NCBI RefSeq assembly: GCF_004359215.1
Contig: NC_090610.1
Span: 10,394,959 to 10,458,958, forward strand
Direction: 5' to 3'
Source of the DNA: Bremia lactucae
Lineage: Eukaryota > Oomycota > Peronosporomycetes > Peronosporales > Peronosporaceae
DNA length: 64,000 nt
In this document: piece by piece, positions 32,132 through 43,440 of the stretch
Numbering within the stretch: the stretch's first letter is position 1
How the letters are laid out: every line of letters starts with the position of its first letter
Position numbers and translations under genes: made by a program
The notes under the pieces: generated by a model
What the model was told of the DNA's origin: nothing
The model's database searches: none
Seen by the model: the letters and a program-made list of their open reading frames with translations, nothing else

Positions 32132-32884
32132 CTCAACAGGACTGTTAAAATGCTCTCCGGCCGGCCGCACAAGCCGAGGCCCATTCGGATTGGCCCGTTC
32201 AAGCTCGATGAAACTGCAGCGCGCATGATTGTTCACTGGCTGTTAGCTGTGGAGCAATGCGGTGTGGCGCATCTCATCAAGGACGACATCCGGATGGTGT
32301 CGTTCGCCATGTCGCATTTGCGCGGTAAGGCCTCAGAGTGGGCTTACTCGGCGCTTATGGCGGACGTTAAGGCGTTCCCTACATGGCGATCTATAAAACA
32401 AAGATTCGCGCCGTGTACCAGCCGCCGAACGACGAAGTCTTGCTTCAGACGCACTTCTTTAGAGCGCGACAGGCGAAGCGATCTCTGCAAGATCATGTGC
32501 AAGAGATGCGCTCGTTGTCGGCGTCCATTACATCAGGTCCGATTCCGGAGCACATTAAGGTGCCGACGTTTATAAACGGACTACGGCACGGCCCATCACG
32601 ACAAGCCCTTTCAGAAGGGTGACGTCGACGATGGAAGAGGCAATCCAAATTGCCTGTAGAGGAGCAATACTTCATCAGTGGTTCGGCGACAGCTTGGTAC
32701 AAGCCGTCGGCCGAGAGGTCAGATGCCGCTCCCATGGAGTTGGGAGATACAGACATTGTCTGTTTAAATTGCGGCAAGCGCGGATATATGATGGCTCACT
32801 GCTATGCCAGGGTATCTGCTGGGGCGAAGATGCCCAGCAAGAGGACTCTCTACCCAAGGGGCGATGGCAAGAACCAGCGTGCGA
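32132..32884 (+). pseudogene. Element F gag block in inverted orientation
   Basis: This plus-strand block in a minus-strand element contains PRPIRIGPFKLDETAARMIV, the AYSALMADVKAF and HIKVPTFINGLRHGPSRQAL segments and a zinc knuckle CLNCGKRGYMMAHC. It matches D 15462-16220. Left and right junctions fall in gag sequence that would be contiguous if the block were flipped, so it is a simple 753-bp inversion. Confidence 0.8.
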
Positions 32885-33190
32885 ACCTCCCTCCGTTTCT
32901 GCTTTCGCCTAAGCTCATCCTGAGTCTGAGTGACAGTCTTCGCCGCACCATAACTTTGTGCCTCGGACGCGACCCTTCGCTGTCCGAGCACGAAGCCCTC
33001 AAACTGCTCCAATTAAGCAACATGTTGCTCAGAGACTTCTCAACAGCCTGACCAGGGCTTGTTTACCAAGTCCCTGCGCCAAGTGCTCAGCCAACTCCAG
33101 AATACGGTTGAAGAGATGGGGGAAATGAGCCCAATCGATATCGAGGCTCATCCTCACGTACACGTTCAGAGATGCGGGTCGTGGGAAGGA
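32885..33190 (-). pseudogene. Element F gag N-terminus
   Basis: The minus strand reads from the PBS side into the gag start with LAQGLG-like and Q-DELRRKQKRREV sequence as in D 15206-15460. It is interrupted at 32884 by the inverted block. Confidence 0.65.
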
Positions 33191-33207
33191 TTTCTAGTGC
33201 TACCAAG

Positions 33208-33727
33208 ATTAGGCGGTCACGTCAATTGCGGCCACACTCTACTTAAGCACACACCTTAGCACAGCGAGGAATTGGTTTGACCGTCTTCTCTCACGTGCAG
33301 TGAGGTAGTTGGTAGGCGCATAAGCGACATTAACCAGCGAACTAAGTACCTTAGTACAAGTGACGTCACGGGAGCGGTAATCCGGCTCCACGCGCGCACT
33401 TGGGAACTAGAAGTAGTTTTCAGACTGATATATGTTTTATATAATCAAATATAAACCTTTCTTACCCAATCAGTGGATGCCATATCTGTAGATTTGCATC
33501 TCTGACTGGCGGGCGTATTCATTCTAAATACGTCGTCTCGCATATGACGTCAGCCCCAGATGTCATCCTTTTTGAATATAAATGCACCTGTGTCCATCAC
33601 ATACACAAGGGTGGATCACTATGTAAACCTCAACCCAGTGACATGTCAATTACCGTTCACAAAAAATTTGACCTTCCCGTAAAGTAAACCTAACGGGCGC
33701 GTAGCATAAGGCAGTTAGCCCGTTACA
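33208..33727 (-). repeat. 5' LTR of element F (520 bp)
   Basis: The right end is TTAGCCCGTTACA. The left end (ATTAGGCGGTCACG, canonical TG lost) abuts the PBS CTTGGTAGCACTAGAAATCC on the minus strand (33188-33207). Aligns with B and D LTRs. Confidence 0.85.
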
Positions 33728-34060
33728 GTACGTGCCGACATCTTACTGGCTAATAATAGTTCTGGCTCCCTATTAATCAAACAGAAACATGTGACGTTAA
33801 TTCGGGTATAGCACCCTACTTAAGTAACATGTATGTGAAACTTAGTATCATGGAACGGGAAGGGCCTATCACAATGGACCTCTCAAGCGTTGTGTCAAAG
33901 CCTTCTTATGTGACTTGGAAGCTCCCCTCTTCTTCATTCATCATGTCCATCGTGGATGGTACGTGTGCGGCCGTTTATGGGACCACGAAGTGCTACCAGG
34001 TGTAACTAGGCGCCTTTCGTTAGTACTAGCCAATCTGCACAGATATAAGTGAAGGTGAGG
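33728..34060 (-). pseudogene. Element E gag start, PBS and LTR end
   Basis: Minus strand: LTR end CCTAGTTACA, PBS CCTGGTAGCACTTCGTGG (33983-34000), then an ATG near 33953 (MDMMNEEEGSF) opening a short broken gag. The LTR (34001-34060) is cut after TGAGG by array H and resumes at 51625. Confidence 0.6.
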
Positions 34061-34489
34061 TGTAACGGGTTGTATCGCTACATGAAATTAACACTTGAAG
34101 GTTGTTAATAAATATGTTATTTAAAAGGTGGATAATATTTAGAGAGTATAACTTTGCATAGTAATATTCGAAAAGTTTATTCATTGGTAGATATAGGCCA
34201 TTATATAAACTTGCTCCGCGGTCCAGTCAGCACTGGATGCGCGCAAAGAGAGAGACAGATAAGACTTTATTACATTTTTGTATTAGTATATAATTAAGCA
34301 GGTATTAAATAGATAAAAGCAGAAGAACTTAATTATATTAGTTTTTAATTAACCCTCTTTAAAGCAAGTGTTTTAAAGAGAGTCTTCCTCTGCACGTACT
34401 ATACGTGAAGTGACGTGAAGCACCACTCGCACTGAAGCAGTGCGAAGTGGAATTGTACTGAAGCAGTACAAATCGTAGTGCCCGTTACA
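34061..34489 (+). repeat. LTR 1 of array H (429 bp)
   Basis: TGTAACGGGT ... GCCCGTTACA. It lacks the 60-bp internal duplication seen in LTRs 2 and 3 and differs from them at many sites, so it is not their recent sister. Confidence 0.9.
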
Positions 34490-34491
34490 CT

Positions 34492-34509
34492 TGGTAGCAC
34501 TTTGTAGTC
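34492..34509 (+). other. Primer-binding site of H unit 1
   Basis: TGGTAGCACTTTGTAGTC lies two bases after the LTR. Units 2 and the 58.4-kb fragment have the same start. Confidence 0.7.
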
Positions 34510-34552
34510 CGTCCAAGGACCACAATTCCAACATCTAACATGGACATGTTAG

Positions 34553-35717
34553 ATGGTAATGGAAATACGCATCACGTTTCGTGATAGCCACTCCTTTCTA
34601 AGTGACATAGAAAGAAGTGCGGTCAAACGAATTAGTTCAACCTTAGGGAACGATGCCATCTTGGCCATGCTGTCCGATTTGGACAGAGATGCCCTCCATT
34701 CAGCCATCGCCATGTTAATACAACATGAAATTGACGAGATGAAGGAGAAGGTAGCCTTGCTGAATCAGCAACGCTCCCAACAGGCAGAACTGTTGAGGTT
34801 ACAACAGGTACAGACCCCTGTACCTGGGATGACGCACACGCGTCGTCCCGAAACCTTACAGATTGACATCTCTAAGAATTCAGGAGTCGAAGAAAACCTC
34901 TCTCTTGAGATGGTTTGTCGAGTTGGACGATGCCATAAGGGCACGTCACATCATCGACGAGCAAATGCAAGTCGCATTCGCTCAATCAAATTTGGCAGGT
35001 CGTGCCAAAACTTGGGCATTGGGCCTTAAGTTGCGCGACCCAAACGTCTTTGGGTCGCCAGAGGCTTTTAAAGTCCGGCTCAAACAGACGGTTGAACCAC
35101 CAAGGGCTGAGTTCAGAGCTCGTTCAGAGCTTCTAAAACTCAAGCAAGGCAAGCGTGATGTCCACGCATATGCTCAGCACATACGACTCTTAGCGAGTTG
35201 TATTACAAATAACCCAGTTCATGCACACACGTTGATTACGGTGTTCATGCAAGGTCTTACGGATGGTTCCGTTAAGACCCACCTGTTCCGCTTGGAACTG
35301 GATACGCTTGAAGAAGCAATATCCGTTGCGGAACAGGAGGACTTTAGCTTGAGACAGGCTCAAGCTAGTTCGTCATCGTATCGTCCTCCAAGACGACACG
35401 GGCTAGGAGGTCTAGAACCCATGGACCTCTCTTACATCGAAAGCGAGAGACCTCGCTTTTCGAGGAATATGCGATTGCAGAAATGCCATCGCTGCCAAAA
35501 ATTAGGACACTACGCTCATGAGTGTAGTGCCCCACGCCCAGTACCTTTCGGTACTGAACGTAATTTTGACCGTATGCCAAAAAGGGCAACGGTCGCGGGT
35601 CCGACGTTGTTGCGAAAACGCAATGGCAAGGCGGACCGCCAAAAAACGGTCGGGGTCAGTAGGGGGCGCAACGCCCTTCTGATCCAGCAACCTCAAGAAA
35701 ATTTGCAAATCTCTTGA
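34553..35717 (+). pseudogene. H unit 1 gag, one frameshift
   Basis: The two overlapping open frames (158 and 284 codons) together make a gag of about 385 residues; one frameshift near 34890 separates them. The N-terminal helix-rich part has EIDEMKEKVALLNQQRSQQ; the capsid part has FVELDDAIRARHIIDEQMQV, LKQGKRDVHAYAQHIRLLA and FMQGLTDGSVKTHLFR. The nucleocapsid has zinc knuckle CHRCQKLGHYAHEC and a basic tail. The best preserved gag in the window. Confidence 0.85.
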
Positions 35718-36340
35718 CTAAAGTTGCTCCAGACACACAATCACTATGTGTCTCTGCACCTGATGAGGTATCCCTCATCACGTTGATGTTAAAAGTGACA
35801 AATGATTTGTCACTCAGAGCCCTAGTGAACTGTGGCAAGTCGAATAACTTTATTCGTCGCCAGTCGCTAGAAGGTCGTAGGCTCAAATATGTTGAGCGCG
35901 ACATCCCTCCAACGAGGATGACGGTGCGTCTAGCGACAGGCGCATCGAAACCAGTAATGAAACGCGTAGTGAAATTTCACTACACGTTAAAATATTTACA
36001 GTACGATGATGATTTCATCGTACTGGATTTGGATGACAAATTTGATGTCATCCTAGGTTTACCTTGGCTCAGAAAATTCGAACCCAGGATCAGCTGGCAG
36101 CATCGATTCGTAAAGATGCCGGCCACTTGTTCATCAGATGGCCATCTGATGAACGTCTTGGAGCGTCCACAAGCGTGTGGATGTACTACGAGTGAGTGCG
36201 ATGGCCTCACTTGTGGTAAGGTCGTTAGTACAACTGCACAAGATCACAGTGTGATGACTAATCACACTACGGGGAGTCAGCTGGCGGCGGTTGTGCGAAC
36301 GCACAGGCAGCGCCAAAGGTCCACCACTCTAAAAAGTTGA
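35714..36340 (+). pseudogene. H unit 1 protease, active site lost
   Basis: A 208-codon open frame. At the retropepsin site it reads RALVNCGKSNNFIRR (family consensus DSGAS-x-NF), so the catalytic Asp is Asn. The core then has LDLDDKFDVILGLPWLRKF and PRISWQHR. A Cys-rich segment CGCTTSECDGLTCG follows, also seen in unit 2; its role is unknown. Confidence 0.8.
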
Positions 36341-38230
36341 GTAGAGTAAGACATGAATGTACGCCTAGCGGGCGAAATTCAAGGAAGATACCGGTTGCTC
36401 AAAAGGAGCAGCACGATGATCCTAGGTCGAGTAGAAAGTCAACCCTAGAGGACCCGACTGTAATAGCGCAATCACAGTCGGAAAATGTTGAGGGAATAAG
36501 TCCCCACGTACTTGATGAGAAGGCCCCCCAAATAGTTACTGCTAAAGTGACTCGACTTCAGCATCCCAGGGTAATAATTTCTCGGCAGCCTGTGTCTCAG
36601 AAACAGATCGAGACATTTAATGTCTTGGTTAAGGACGGATGAAGAGTAGGCGCTTATACTCTTGATCTGTATGCGCCTCCAAAGTTAATTTCGGAGATAA
36701 CTCAATTACCAGCCCTAGAACCTAAACGGTTCTGGAGAGATCTGAATAATGGTAGAATCTAGCAGATCCGCATACTCGTCACAGGGGACGAATACGTCAC
36801 CAATATTCGGTCGGTCAGCGGTAATTTTTGCAGAGAACGAACGGGCTCTTAGCAGCTTATCGATGGACGAAAGTGACCTCGATGTGAAGACTCGGATTGA
36901 GATATATACTACTCAATCGTGGGAGTCACTTAAGACAAATCCTTTATACAAGTATTCGGTTAAATTTAGGGATGTATTCCCTGAAAAAGTTTAATGCGAG
37001 TTGCCTAAGTATAAAGGCCCTCAACATGAGATCGAGCTCAAACCGGGCTCGAAGTACTGTGTCATGAAGCAATGGTCACAGTCTCGTAAACAAGTACTTG
37101 CAATCGATAATTTTTTTATCGATCGATTAAAAGCGGGCTATGTAAGGTAATCAACCTACCCTTATAGCTCTCCGACCTTCTGTCTAAGAAAGGCCACAGG
37201 AGGGTGGCGAATAGTGCACGCATTCAACAAACTGAATGCTGCAACGGTACCGGCTCAAACGCCGATACCTATTTAAGACGTCATCATAGATGGTATGGCT
37301 ATGAGTACCATCTTTACGTCTATGGATCTGATGGATGGATTTTATCAGATCCTTATGGGATCTGTGCTTTTAATAACAAACATTCGTTTTGTGTCAATTC
37401 TCGTGTTTACCGGGAACAAGAACGTGAACAAGACATCCCGTACACAGCAGTGAGCACTCCCAGTGGGATGCTCTGGAAATGGCTAGTGATGCCTCAAGAG
37501 TTTAGTAACAGCCCTGCAATATTCAATAGATGTGTAACAAATCTGTTGAGACCGGTGCGAGAATTCGCACCGAGTTATTTTGACGATGTATTCGTCCATA
37601 GCCAGGCCATGGACGGAATGACGGATGTGGAAGTTCATAAATTTCACGTTTGTCAGGTTCTTACACTTATGCGAAAGCATAAGTTGTATGCAAATCTCAA
37701 GAAGTGTTTATTCGCTGCAAGCGAAATACCACTTCTTGGGTGCATCGTCGGTAAACACGGCGTACGCCCTGATCCCGAAAAGATCAAGGCAATCACCGAC
37801 TGGCCAGGTCGAGTCGATATCAAGGGGCTTGGAAAGTTCCTTGGTTTAGCGGCGTACTTGCACAAGTTCTCTCGCAATTATGTAGCGATGACAGTTCATC
37901 TCTCTCGTCTCTTGAAAAAAGACGAGAAATGGTTATGGGGCGCTGATTGTCAGCGTTCGTTTGAAGGAATCAAGCAAAGCTTGATACAATCGCCCATCTT
38001 GGCGATTGCAGATCAAGACAGACCATTTCATGTGGTCTGTGACGCCAGCGATTTCGCAATCGGCTGCGCGCTAATGCAATACGATTCAGACGGCGCGGAG
38101 CGCGTCGTCTGTTACCAATTGCGTCAGCTTCAACCAGCTAAACGCAACAATATATGCAGGACAAGGAGCTCCTAGCCATAAATATGCAATAGCTTACTTT
38201 TGGGTCTATCTCCGAGGAGAAAGACCGTTC
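36337..38230 (+). pseudogene. H unit 1 reverse transcriptase and RNase H start
   Basis: The linker (36337-36642) and RT approach (YSVKFRDVFPEK, 36950) are followed by a frame of 323 codons with TAVSTPSGMLWKWLVMPQ, the catalytic box YFDDVFVHSQ, GCIVGKHGVRPDPEKIKAI, FLGLAAYLHKFSRNY and RNase H CDASDFAIGCALMQYDSDGA. Between the first Asp motif and REQDIPYTA there is a roughly 60-bp extra segment (about 37350-37415) absent from unit 2. RNase H is cut at 38230 by an AT-rich insert. Confidence 0.8.
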
Positions 38231-38492
38231 TAGTTTTGCAAAATGCAAGAGTAAAGTTGAAGTCGCACCCATGCTATCATATACAGTTAATGGATGGGTA
38301 AAAATTTCTGAAGAAGGAAAATTCCCGCCAGTAAGTTTTTTATCAGTATCAATTGGATTATATGTAGCTACAAAATTCGGATCAGCATTCGCTGGATTAG
38401 CTGCATCTTTTTCCGGATTCAATCCAAAATATTCAAACAATCTTGAATGTTGGTTGATTCTGGTGTTTGGATGTGCTAATAAGTTCCGTTTA
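38231..38492 (-). pseudogene. flgE: Bacterial flagellar hook FlgE-like fragment inserted in RNase H
   Basis: FlgE polymerises into the flagellar hook. On the minus strand about 86 codons are open end to end: NLLAHPNTRINQHSRLFEYF, NPNFVATYNPID-like sequence, GNFPSSEIFTHPLTVYDSMG, ATSTLLLHFAKL. The pattern G-x-F-x6-(P)-(L/I)-TVYDSxG-x3-TL-x2-F-x-K is typical of the FlgE middle domain. Codons are A/T-ending, unlike all neighbours. Unit 2 is contiguous across the site, so it is a discrete insert. Read-chimera or bacterial contamination is the main alternative. Confidence 0.6.
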
Positions 38493-40161
38493 TCGTACAT
38501 ACGGACCATGCGTCATTATGCACGGCCGTACACAGCCCACACATAGGTGGCTATCCTTCTTCGTGGAGTATAATTTGTCCGTCGAACATAAACCAGGACG
38601 ACTTAATGTCGTCGCTGATGCGTTATCACGCTAACCCGATTTCGAGTCAGCAGTGCACCCCAGCAGTGAAATTAATCCAACTGTTGCAACACTCATCACA
38701 AGTGTTCCGTCGTCAATTTTGTTTGATGACATAAAGAAAGCCTACACAGAAGATAAAGACCTTCCGCGATTAATGAATCATCTAATGAATCCATCCAATA
38801 AATATTTTAAAGAATTACCGGCTTTATTTCGATTGTCATCAGATCGATACACAACACGAAACGGCTTACTGTACTACACAGCCGTTGCCGGCGACACTCC
38901 GCGTGTCGTCGTCCCAACTCACAATGATTTGCACTTGCGCATCATGTATGAGTGTCACGATGCACCAACAAGTAAGCATCGTGGACGCGAGAAAACTTAC
39001 CTCACAGTAAGTCGCAACTTTTACTGGCCCCGCCAGTATCAGTTCGTGCGCAAGTACATTCGTGCTTGCGAGGTATGTCAACGAGTGGAGCCTAGCCATT
39101 CATCCCGTGCGCCTCTTCAACCTCTACCACATCCGGCAGAGTGTTGGCAGTCCGTATCTATGACTTCGTCTTCGGATTTCCTGAAACCGATCACAAAAAC
39201 AATGGAATCCTTGTTTTTGTATACAGATTCAGCAAGATGGTACATCTTGCTGCAGTACCAGAGTCACGGCTCCGGGCTGTGCCCGTGCCTTTATCAACAC
39301 GATTATCAAACTCCACGGGCAACGCCGTGAACTGATTTGGGGTAGAGATCCACGGTTTGCGGCGGAGGTTTGGTAATCTGTGTTCCGATCTCTCGGAACA
39401 CGGCTGACTATGTCAACTTCTGATCACCCAGAGACAGATGGTCAGGCGGAGCGCGTAAATTGCGCCCTCGAAGAGATACTTAGAGGTTACGTCCAATTGT
39501 ATCCGAATTGGAGCGAATTTTTACCGATGGTCGAATTCGCCATCAATAATTCGGTGCAGGCGTCTACAACGCATACACCGGTATACCCACCCAATTAGAG
39601 GGATCCTCTTGATTGGGGGGGGGGGCTCGCACGAGCAAAACTATTTCTGGCTCATGCTCATCACGCGTCGAAGCTAACAACGACGCGAATGATGTCGATG
39701 TCAAGGCAATCGGCATCGAAGATGAAAAAACTCTCATGGCAGTGCGCACAAAGCGCACTGAAAAAGACAAAACAAATGAGTCAGCTGAGGAATTTCTGCT
39801 GACTCGAAAATCAGTAATCCGTTTCGTACAGGATTCCATTGCTAACGCAGTAAACCGTCAGAAACGGAACGCAGACAAACATGGAAGTGCAAAAATTCTT
39901 TCATTTAAAATTAATGACGTAGTACTACTCTCTACGGTAAATTTATCTAAGCGTGAAGTCACTAATGTGGGTAGCAGTAAACTACTACCCAAGTTCATTA
40001 AACCATTCCGTGTACAGCACCGCAGAGGCAATGCGTACACAATAAAATTGCCGAGTAGGATGCGAACGCATCCTACGTCTTACGTTGGTCGGCTCCGCCC
40101 GTACCATCAGTACGCGGTTTCTTATGAGGACGATCTGATCACCCTTTTCAAGAATCCCTAA
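38493..40161 (+). pseudogene. H unit 1 RNase H end and integrase
   Basis: The RNase H end (DALSR) leads to an integrase with HHCC: HDAPTSKHRGREKTYL and CEVCQRVEP (38945-39085), then frameshifts through the core, HPETDGQAERVN (Glu region, 39425) and the GPY/F module KLLPKFIKPFRVQHRRGNAY ending VGRLRPYHQY. There is a polyG run (39616-39626) where a frameshift is likely. Pol stops at 40161. Confidence 0.8.
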
Positions 40162-41592
40162 ACATTCTTGTGGTCACGAACCAGATTTTTGTGCTGAAAC
40201 TGGAGATTCTCATGTCGGGTCCGAAGATCCTCGAAACCGCGATGAGCTGACGACAGCTCATCACGAAGAGCGTGATAATTCCCCTCGAACTCAAACATGG
40301 AGTACGCACTCTTCGAACGGTCTTTCAACCGTTCGATATGGTGAGCCTGCGTCTGCTCTAACGAGCGACGCTTTCCGCCCTCGTGATCAAGTCCCTCCTC
40401 CAAATCATGGAGGAAGCATTCGGGTTTGTCGATCTTCGACTCTAGATTCGACATACAGGTCATATCTAATTTTCCCTCCTCCGCCACAACCATTGGTGGA
40501 TCCCCACGGTGGTCAAAGTTTCCTTGTGGAACGTGTTCTAAACCACCGAGATATGAAGGGGCAGCGAACGAGTTGCCTTGTCGCTGGCGCGGTTATCCAC
40601 CTACGCATGACAGCTGGGAGCCTCGTTTCCAGCTGGTTGTTAACGTTGAGGGCCTCGTCCGTTAGTATGACGAGACCCATCCGATAGATCAGATTGTCCA
40701 TCGAAAAATACGCGCCCCTGGCGCCTGTAAATCGATTGCAAAACGACAATCACATCGCGCATCTCGATAGAGATGCGAGTTCTTCTCCATGGCGAAGAAA
40801 GGGAATAGACATCCCCTTTTACTCGCTTCGTGTTGTCAACACAACACGGACAGGGATCACCCCACGTAAGGCATGGAAGTCCTGCCTCACGAGACAACCG
40901 ATGCAATTTATACCTTGCACTGGTTAAAGTTCGTTTTTCAAACTTAACGCCAATCGCGTTAAGTCGTTGAAGCGAGGCTTCGCGTCCAATGTCTTTGACA
41001 TTGCGAATGAACGCGCTCCAGGCTTACATAAGCGCGACTTATCTCGCTTATTGTTACTACTATACGATCGATGCTTAAGAAAAGCATCGAGATATAAATC
41101 TTCTTTAGCGCAAAAGTTCTTCGCGCTGGATCAAGGTCATGTAGCTCTGTCGCAATAAATAAGGGATATTTATCGTGAGGAGTTGTCTCTTCAGCCAAGC
41201 TATTGACTAGCCGTTCGGGCAAAACTACGGCTTCTTCTTAGGAGCAAGACGAGACATTTTATTGTCTACGCTCCCCTGAGCGGTATATACTGAAGCAGGG
41301 GTACCACAAGAACTTTTATTACGATGGCTTGTGCCATGTTCATCACCACGCACAGAAATATGTGCGAATGACGGCAGGGAGACGGTGCTGGCGATAAGGA
41401 ATCATCCTCATCGTCGGAACCAAACAAACTATAGCGAATGCTATTAGCACGTCCATCCGATTGAGCCCCCTCATTTGAAGGCCTTTTATCAGCCGCCAGA
41501 GGATGATCAGGCGACTGTTCTGTTCTCGCCAGTCGCAATACGCATGGACTTGTTAGCCATGCGATAAAATTGAAAATGATGGTTCTGACCAA
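40158..41592 (-). pseudogene. Antisense ORF of H unit 1, leucine-heptad C-terminus
   Basis: Opposite to gag-pol, from about 110 bp inside the 3' LTR to the end of pol. The N-terminal part has SNEGAQSDGRANS and the acidic-Ser segment SLFGSDDEDDSLSPAPSP. The middle has RLVNSLAEETTPHDKYPLF and IATELHDLDPARRTF. The last frame of 111 codons has a clear heptad series L-x6-L-x6-L-x6-L in FEDLRTRHENLQFQHKNLVR. It needs at least two frameshifts. Not similar to any protein I recognise; position and architecture match the antisense frames of F and G. Confidence 0.6.
40480..40665 (+). pseudogene. H unit 1 chromodomain
   Basis: [19 protein letters not shown] continues, after a one-base shift, as [18 protein letters not shown], the VRWRGYP-x3-SWEP signature of chromodomains that tether chromovirus integrase to chromatin. 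Confidence 0.85.
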
Positions 41593-41690
41593 TCAAATCG
41601 TTTTAATTAAGTGGTCGCTTCTTAGGGCTCACGGTTCCGGGGACCCATAGTGACCACTCTAATAAATGACATTCAGAGCGATTGTCTTAT

Positions 41691-41703
41691 AAGGGAGGGG
41701 TGA
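41691..41703 (+). other. Polypurine tract of H unit 1
   Basis: AAGGGAGGGGTGA directly before LTR 2. The same tract precedes LTR 3 at 51124. Confidence 0.75.
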
Positions 41704-42191
41704 TGTAGCGGGGTGTAATGTCACATTAAATTAACACTTAAAGGTTGTTTATTAACATAATATTAAAACAATTAATAATATTTGGAGAATATTACTTTAC
41801 ATAATAATATTCGGAAGCTTATCCATTGATAGATATAGGCCATTATATCTACGTGCTCCGCGGTAAGCTTATCATTGGTAGATATAGGCCATTATATATA
41901 CTTGCTCCGCGGTCCAGTCAGCACTGGACGCACGCAAAGAGATAGATAGATAAGACTTTACTACATGTTTTGTATTAGTTTATAATTAAATTAGTATTAA
42001 ACAGATAGAAACAGAAGAGCTTAATTATATTAAATACAGTTTACTTTTAACTCTCTTTACAGCAAGTGTTTAAAAAGAGTCTTTCTTTGCACGTACTAGT
42101 GGACGTGAAGTGACGTGAGGCTCCACTCGCACTGGAGCAGTGCGAAGCGGACTTGTACTGAAGCAGTACTAGTCGGCAGTGCCCCGTTTCA
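41704..42191 (+). repeat. LTR 2 of array H (488 bp)
   Basis: TGTAGCGGGG ... CCCCGTTTCA. It serves as 3' LTR of unit 1 and 5' LTR of unit 2. It holds a direct duplication of about 60 bp (41815-41935, GATAGATATAGGCCATTATA twice). Nearly identical to LTR 3 up to about 42133. Confidence 0.9.
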
Positions 42192-43440
42192 AGTGGTAGC
42201 ACTTTGTATTTGTAGTCCGTCCAAAGATCACAGTTCTATCATCAAACATCGACATGTTATGATAATGGAAATATGCATCACGCTTCGCGTGATAGCTATT
42301 CTTTTCTAAGTGCATTATAAAGTAGTGCGGCGAACGAATGAGAATGATGCCATCTCGGCCATGCTATCCGGTTTTGACAGAGATGATCTCGATTCAGCCA
42401 TCGCCAAGTTCATACAACATGAACTTGACGAGGCGAAGGAGAAGGAGCCTTGCTTAATTAGCAAAGCTCTCAACAGGAAGAACTGTTGAGGTTACAACAG
42501 ATACAGACCTCTGTACCTGGGATGACGCACACGCGTCGTCCCGAAACCTTATAAATTGAAATCTCTAAGCATAGGGGAGTCGAAGAACACTCACTCTTAG
42601 GATAGTTCGTGGAGTTGGACGATGCCATAAGGGCTCGTCACATTGTCGATGAGTAAATGCAATTCGCTTATGCTTAGTCAAATTTTGCAGGTCGTGCCAA
42701 AATTTGCGCACTAGGCCTTAAGTTGCGCGACCCATATATTTGGGTCGCTAAAGTCTTTTCAAACCCGGCTCATATAGACAGCTGAACCGCCAAGGGCTGA
42801 GTTCAGAGCTCGTTCAGAGCTTCTGAAACTTAAGCAAGGCAAGCGTGATGTGCACGCATATGCCCAGCACATACGACTCTTAGCGAGTTGTATTACCAAT
42901 AACCCAGTCCATGAACACACGTTGATCACGATGCTCATGCAAGGTCTATCGGATGGCCCCGTAAAGACCCACCTGTTCCGCTTGGAACTGAATACGCTTG
43001 AAGAAGAAATATCCGTTGCGAAACAGGAGGACTAAAGCTTGAGTCAGGCTCAAGCTTGTTCGCAATCGTATCGTCCTCCAAGACGACACGAGCTTGGAGG
43101 TCCAGAACCTATGGACCTCTCTTATGTCGAAAGAGAGACCTCGCTTTTCGAACAATAGGCGATTGCAGAATTGCAATCGCTGTCAAAAGTTAGGACAATA
43201 CGCTCATGAGTGCAGTGCCCCAAACCCGGTACCAATAAGTACTAAACGTAATGATGGATCGAATGTCAAAAAGGGCAACGGTCGCGGGTCCAACGTTGTT
43301 GCAAGATCGCAACAACGAAGCGGACCGCCAAAAAAACGGTCGGGGTCAGTGGGGGCGCAACGCCTTACCGATCCAGCAACCTCAAGAAATTCCGCAAATC
43401 TCTTTACAAAGTTGCTCTCCAGACACACAATCATTATGTG
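42192..43440 (+). pseudogene. H unit 2 gag, strongly degenerate
   Basis: PBS GTGGTAGCAC follows LTR 2. Gag segments HAYAQHIRLLASCITNNPVH and the zinc knuckle CNRCQKLGQYAHEC are clear. The 5' third has many stops. Confidence 0.75.

Larger units (their letters stand above)
23525..33727 (-). mobile_element. Ty3/gypsy element F (family II), full length but rearranged
   Basis: On the minus strand: 5' LTR 33208-33727, gag with an inverted block, protease split by a foreign RT fragment, RT, RNase H, integrase (partly duplicated), chromodomain, antisense frame, PPT, 3' LTR 23525-25078 (with a DNA transposon inside). About 10.2 kb in total. Multiple stops and indels make it inactive. Elements D and F form a large imperfect inverted repeat about 6 kb apart. 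Confidence 0.85.

Noticed and set aside
40513..40906. Two overlapping minus-strand frames opposite the H chromodomain as separate genes
   Set aside because: Better viewed as the middle part of the frameshifted antisense ORF or as shadows of the chromodomain; not counted separately.
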